The notes under the pieces were generated by a model. The model had not been told where the DNA came from and made no database searches. It was given only the letters and a program-made list of their open reading frames with translations. The position numbers and the translations under genes were made by a program. Source: Pelagilacustribacter sp045567335 (GTDB lineage Bacteria; Pseudomonadota; Alphaproteobacteria; Pelagibacterales; Pelagibacteraceae). From it: a DNA stretch of 64,000 bases. The number at the start of each line of letters is the position of its first letter. Positions within the stretch are counted from its first letter, which is position 1. The stretch lies in assembly GCA_045567335.1 (NCBI GenBank), contig JBJLCZ010000012.1, positions 1 to 64,000 of the forward strand, written 5' to 3'. Of the stretch, positions 63,891 to 64,000 are shown piece by piece.

Positions 63891-64000
63891 TTATAAACTT
63901 TCTGCTCCTGAAATTATTTCTATTAACTCTTTTGTTATTGATGCTTGCCTACTTCGATTATAATTTATTGTTAACTTGTCTACTAAATCTCCTGCATTTC
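63891..64000 (-). CDS. atpG: ATP synthase gamma subunit, C-terminal end (partial)
   Basis: The last 36 codons of an open frame that runs off the right edge. They end NAGDLVDKLTINYNRSRQAS then ITKELIEIISGAESL and a TAA at 63893-63891. This is the classical C-terminal helix of the F1 gamma subunit, which turns inside the alpha3beta3 ring. It precedes atpD by two bases. Confidence 0.95.
   Translation of the reverse strand, partial: NAGDLVDKLTINYNRSRQASITKELIEIISGAESL

Noticed and set aside
1..64000. CRISPR arrays, prophage, insertion sequences, toxin-antitoxin pairs
   Set aside because: I looked along both strands for regularly spaced repeats, transposase motifs and phage genes and saw none; A- and T-runs account for the apparent short repeats.

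Overview
This window is a compact, very AT-rich stretch of an alphaproteobacterial chromosome that looks like SAR11 (Pelagibacterales). Supporting signs are the strong A/T codon bias, gene gaps that are mostly 0-50 bases, many 1- or 4-base stop/start overlaps, TRAP transport of the TAXI type, and alphaproteobacterial gene orders (obgE-proB-proA-nadD-rsfS-ctpA-rppH; helicase-fdxA-carD; hisC-tyrA divergent from metX-metW). I see no prophage, insertion sequence, CRISPR array or broken gene, and no gene-free stretch over 300 bases.

Layout. 1-10638 (minus strand): glycosyltransferase, thrS-infC-rpmI-rplT-pheS-pheT-lepA, a second glycosyltransferase and tRNA-Ser, packed as one apparent transcription unit. 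10681-18242: a small hydrolase, an NAD-dependent epimerase-like protein and glutamate synthase (gltB, gltD). 18406-22715: uppP, tRNA-Arg, a thiolase and acetoacetyl-CoA synthetase, with two unlisted small membrane-protein ORFs. 22987-28535: pyruvate dehydrogenase, in which E1 itself carries an N-terminal lipoyl domain, then E2, an EamA permease and a thioesterase. 28532-33244 (minus): TAXI-TRAP permease and receptor plus an aminotransferase. 33415-37327: SUV3-like helicase, TerB protein, ferredoxin, CarD; facing it is a 23-residue polybasic ORF with its own promoter and terminator. 37658-43710: an acyl-CoA ligase, a short-chain dehydrogenase and a DprE1-like oxidase that converge, tRNA-Leu, a BASS transporter, an internally duplicated two-HTH protein and a small membrane protein. 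43712-47336: envelope, redox and quinone genes (YqaA, DsbB, COQ7, HNH, esterase, HIG1-like, TlpA). 47367-52831: argH, an LptM-like lipoprotein, lysA, plsC, tyrA and hisC. 52891-54727: promoter, SAM-II riboswitch with terminator, metX-metW. 54724-62085: gloB, rplU-rpmA-obgE-proBA-nadD-rsfS-ctpA-rppH. 62075-64000: atpC, atpD and the end of atpG.

Functionally the window is mostly housekeeping: translation, ammonium assimilation, carbon entry through pyruvate and acetoacetyl-CoA, amino-acid synthesis and ATP synthesis. The most informative local structures are the metX leader, where an antiterminator, a terminator and the riboswitch 3' strand compete; the lipoyl-E1 fusion; the tandemly duplicated regulator-like protein; the polybasic mini-gene next to carD; and tRNA genes embedded in mRNA operons.
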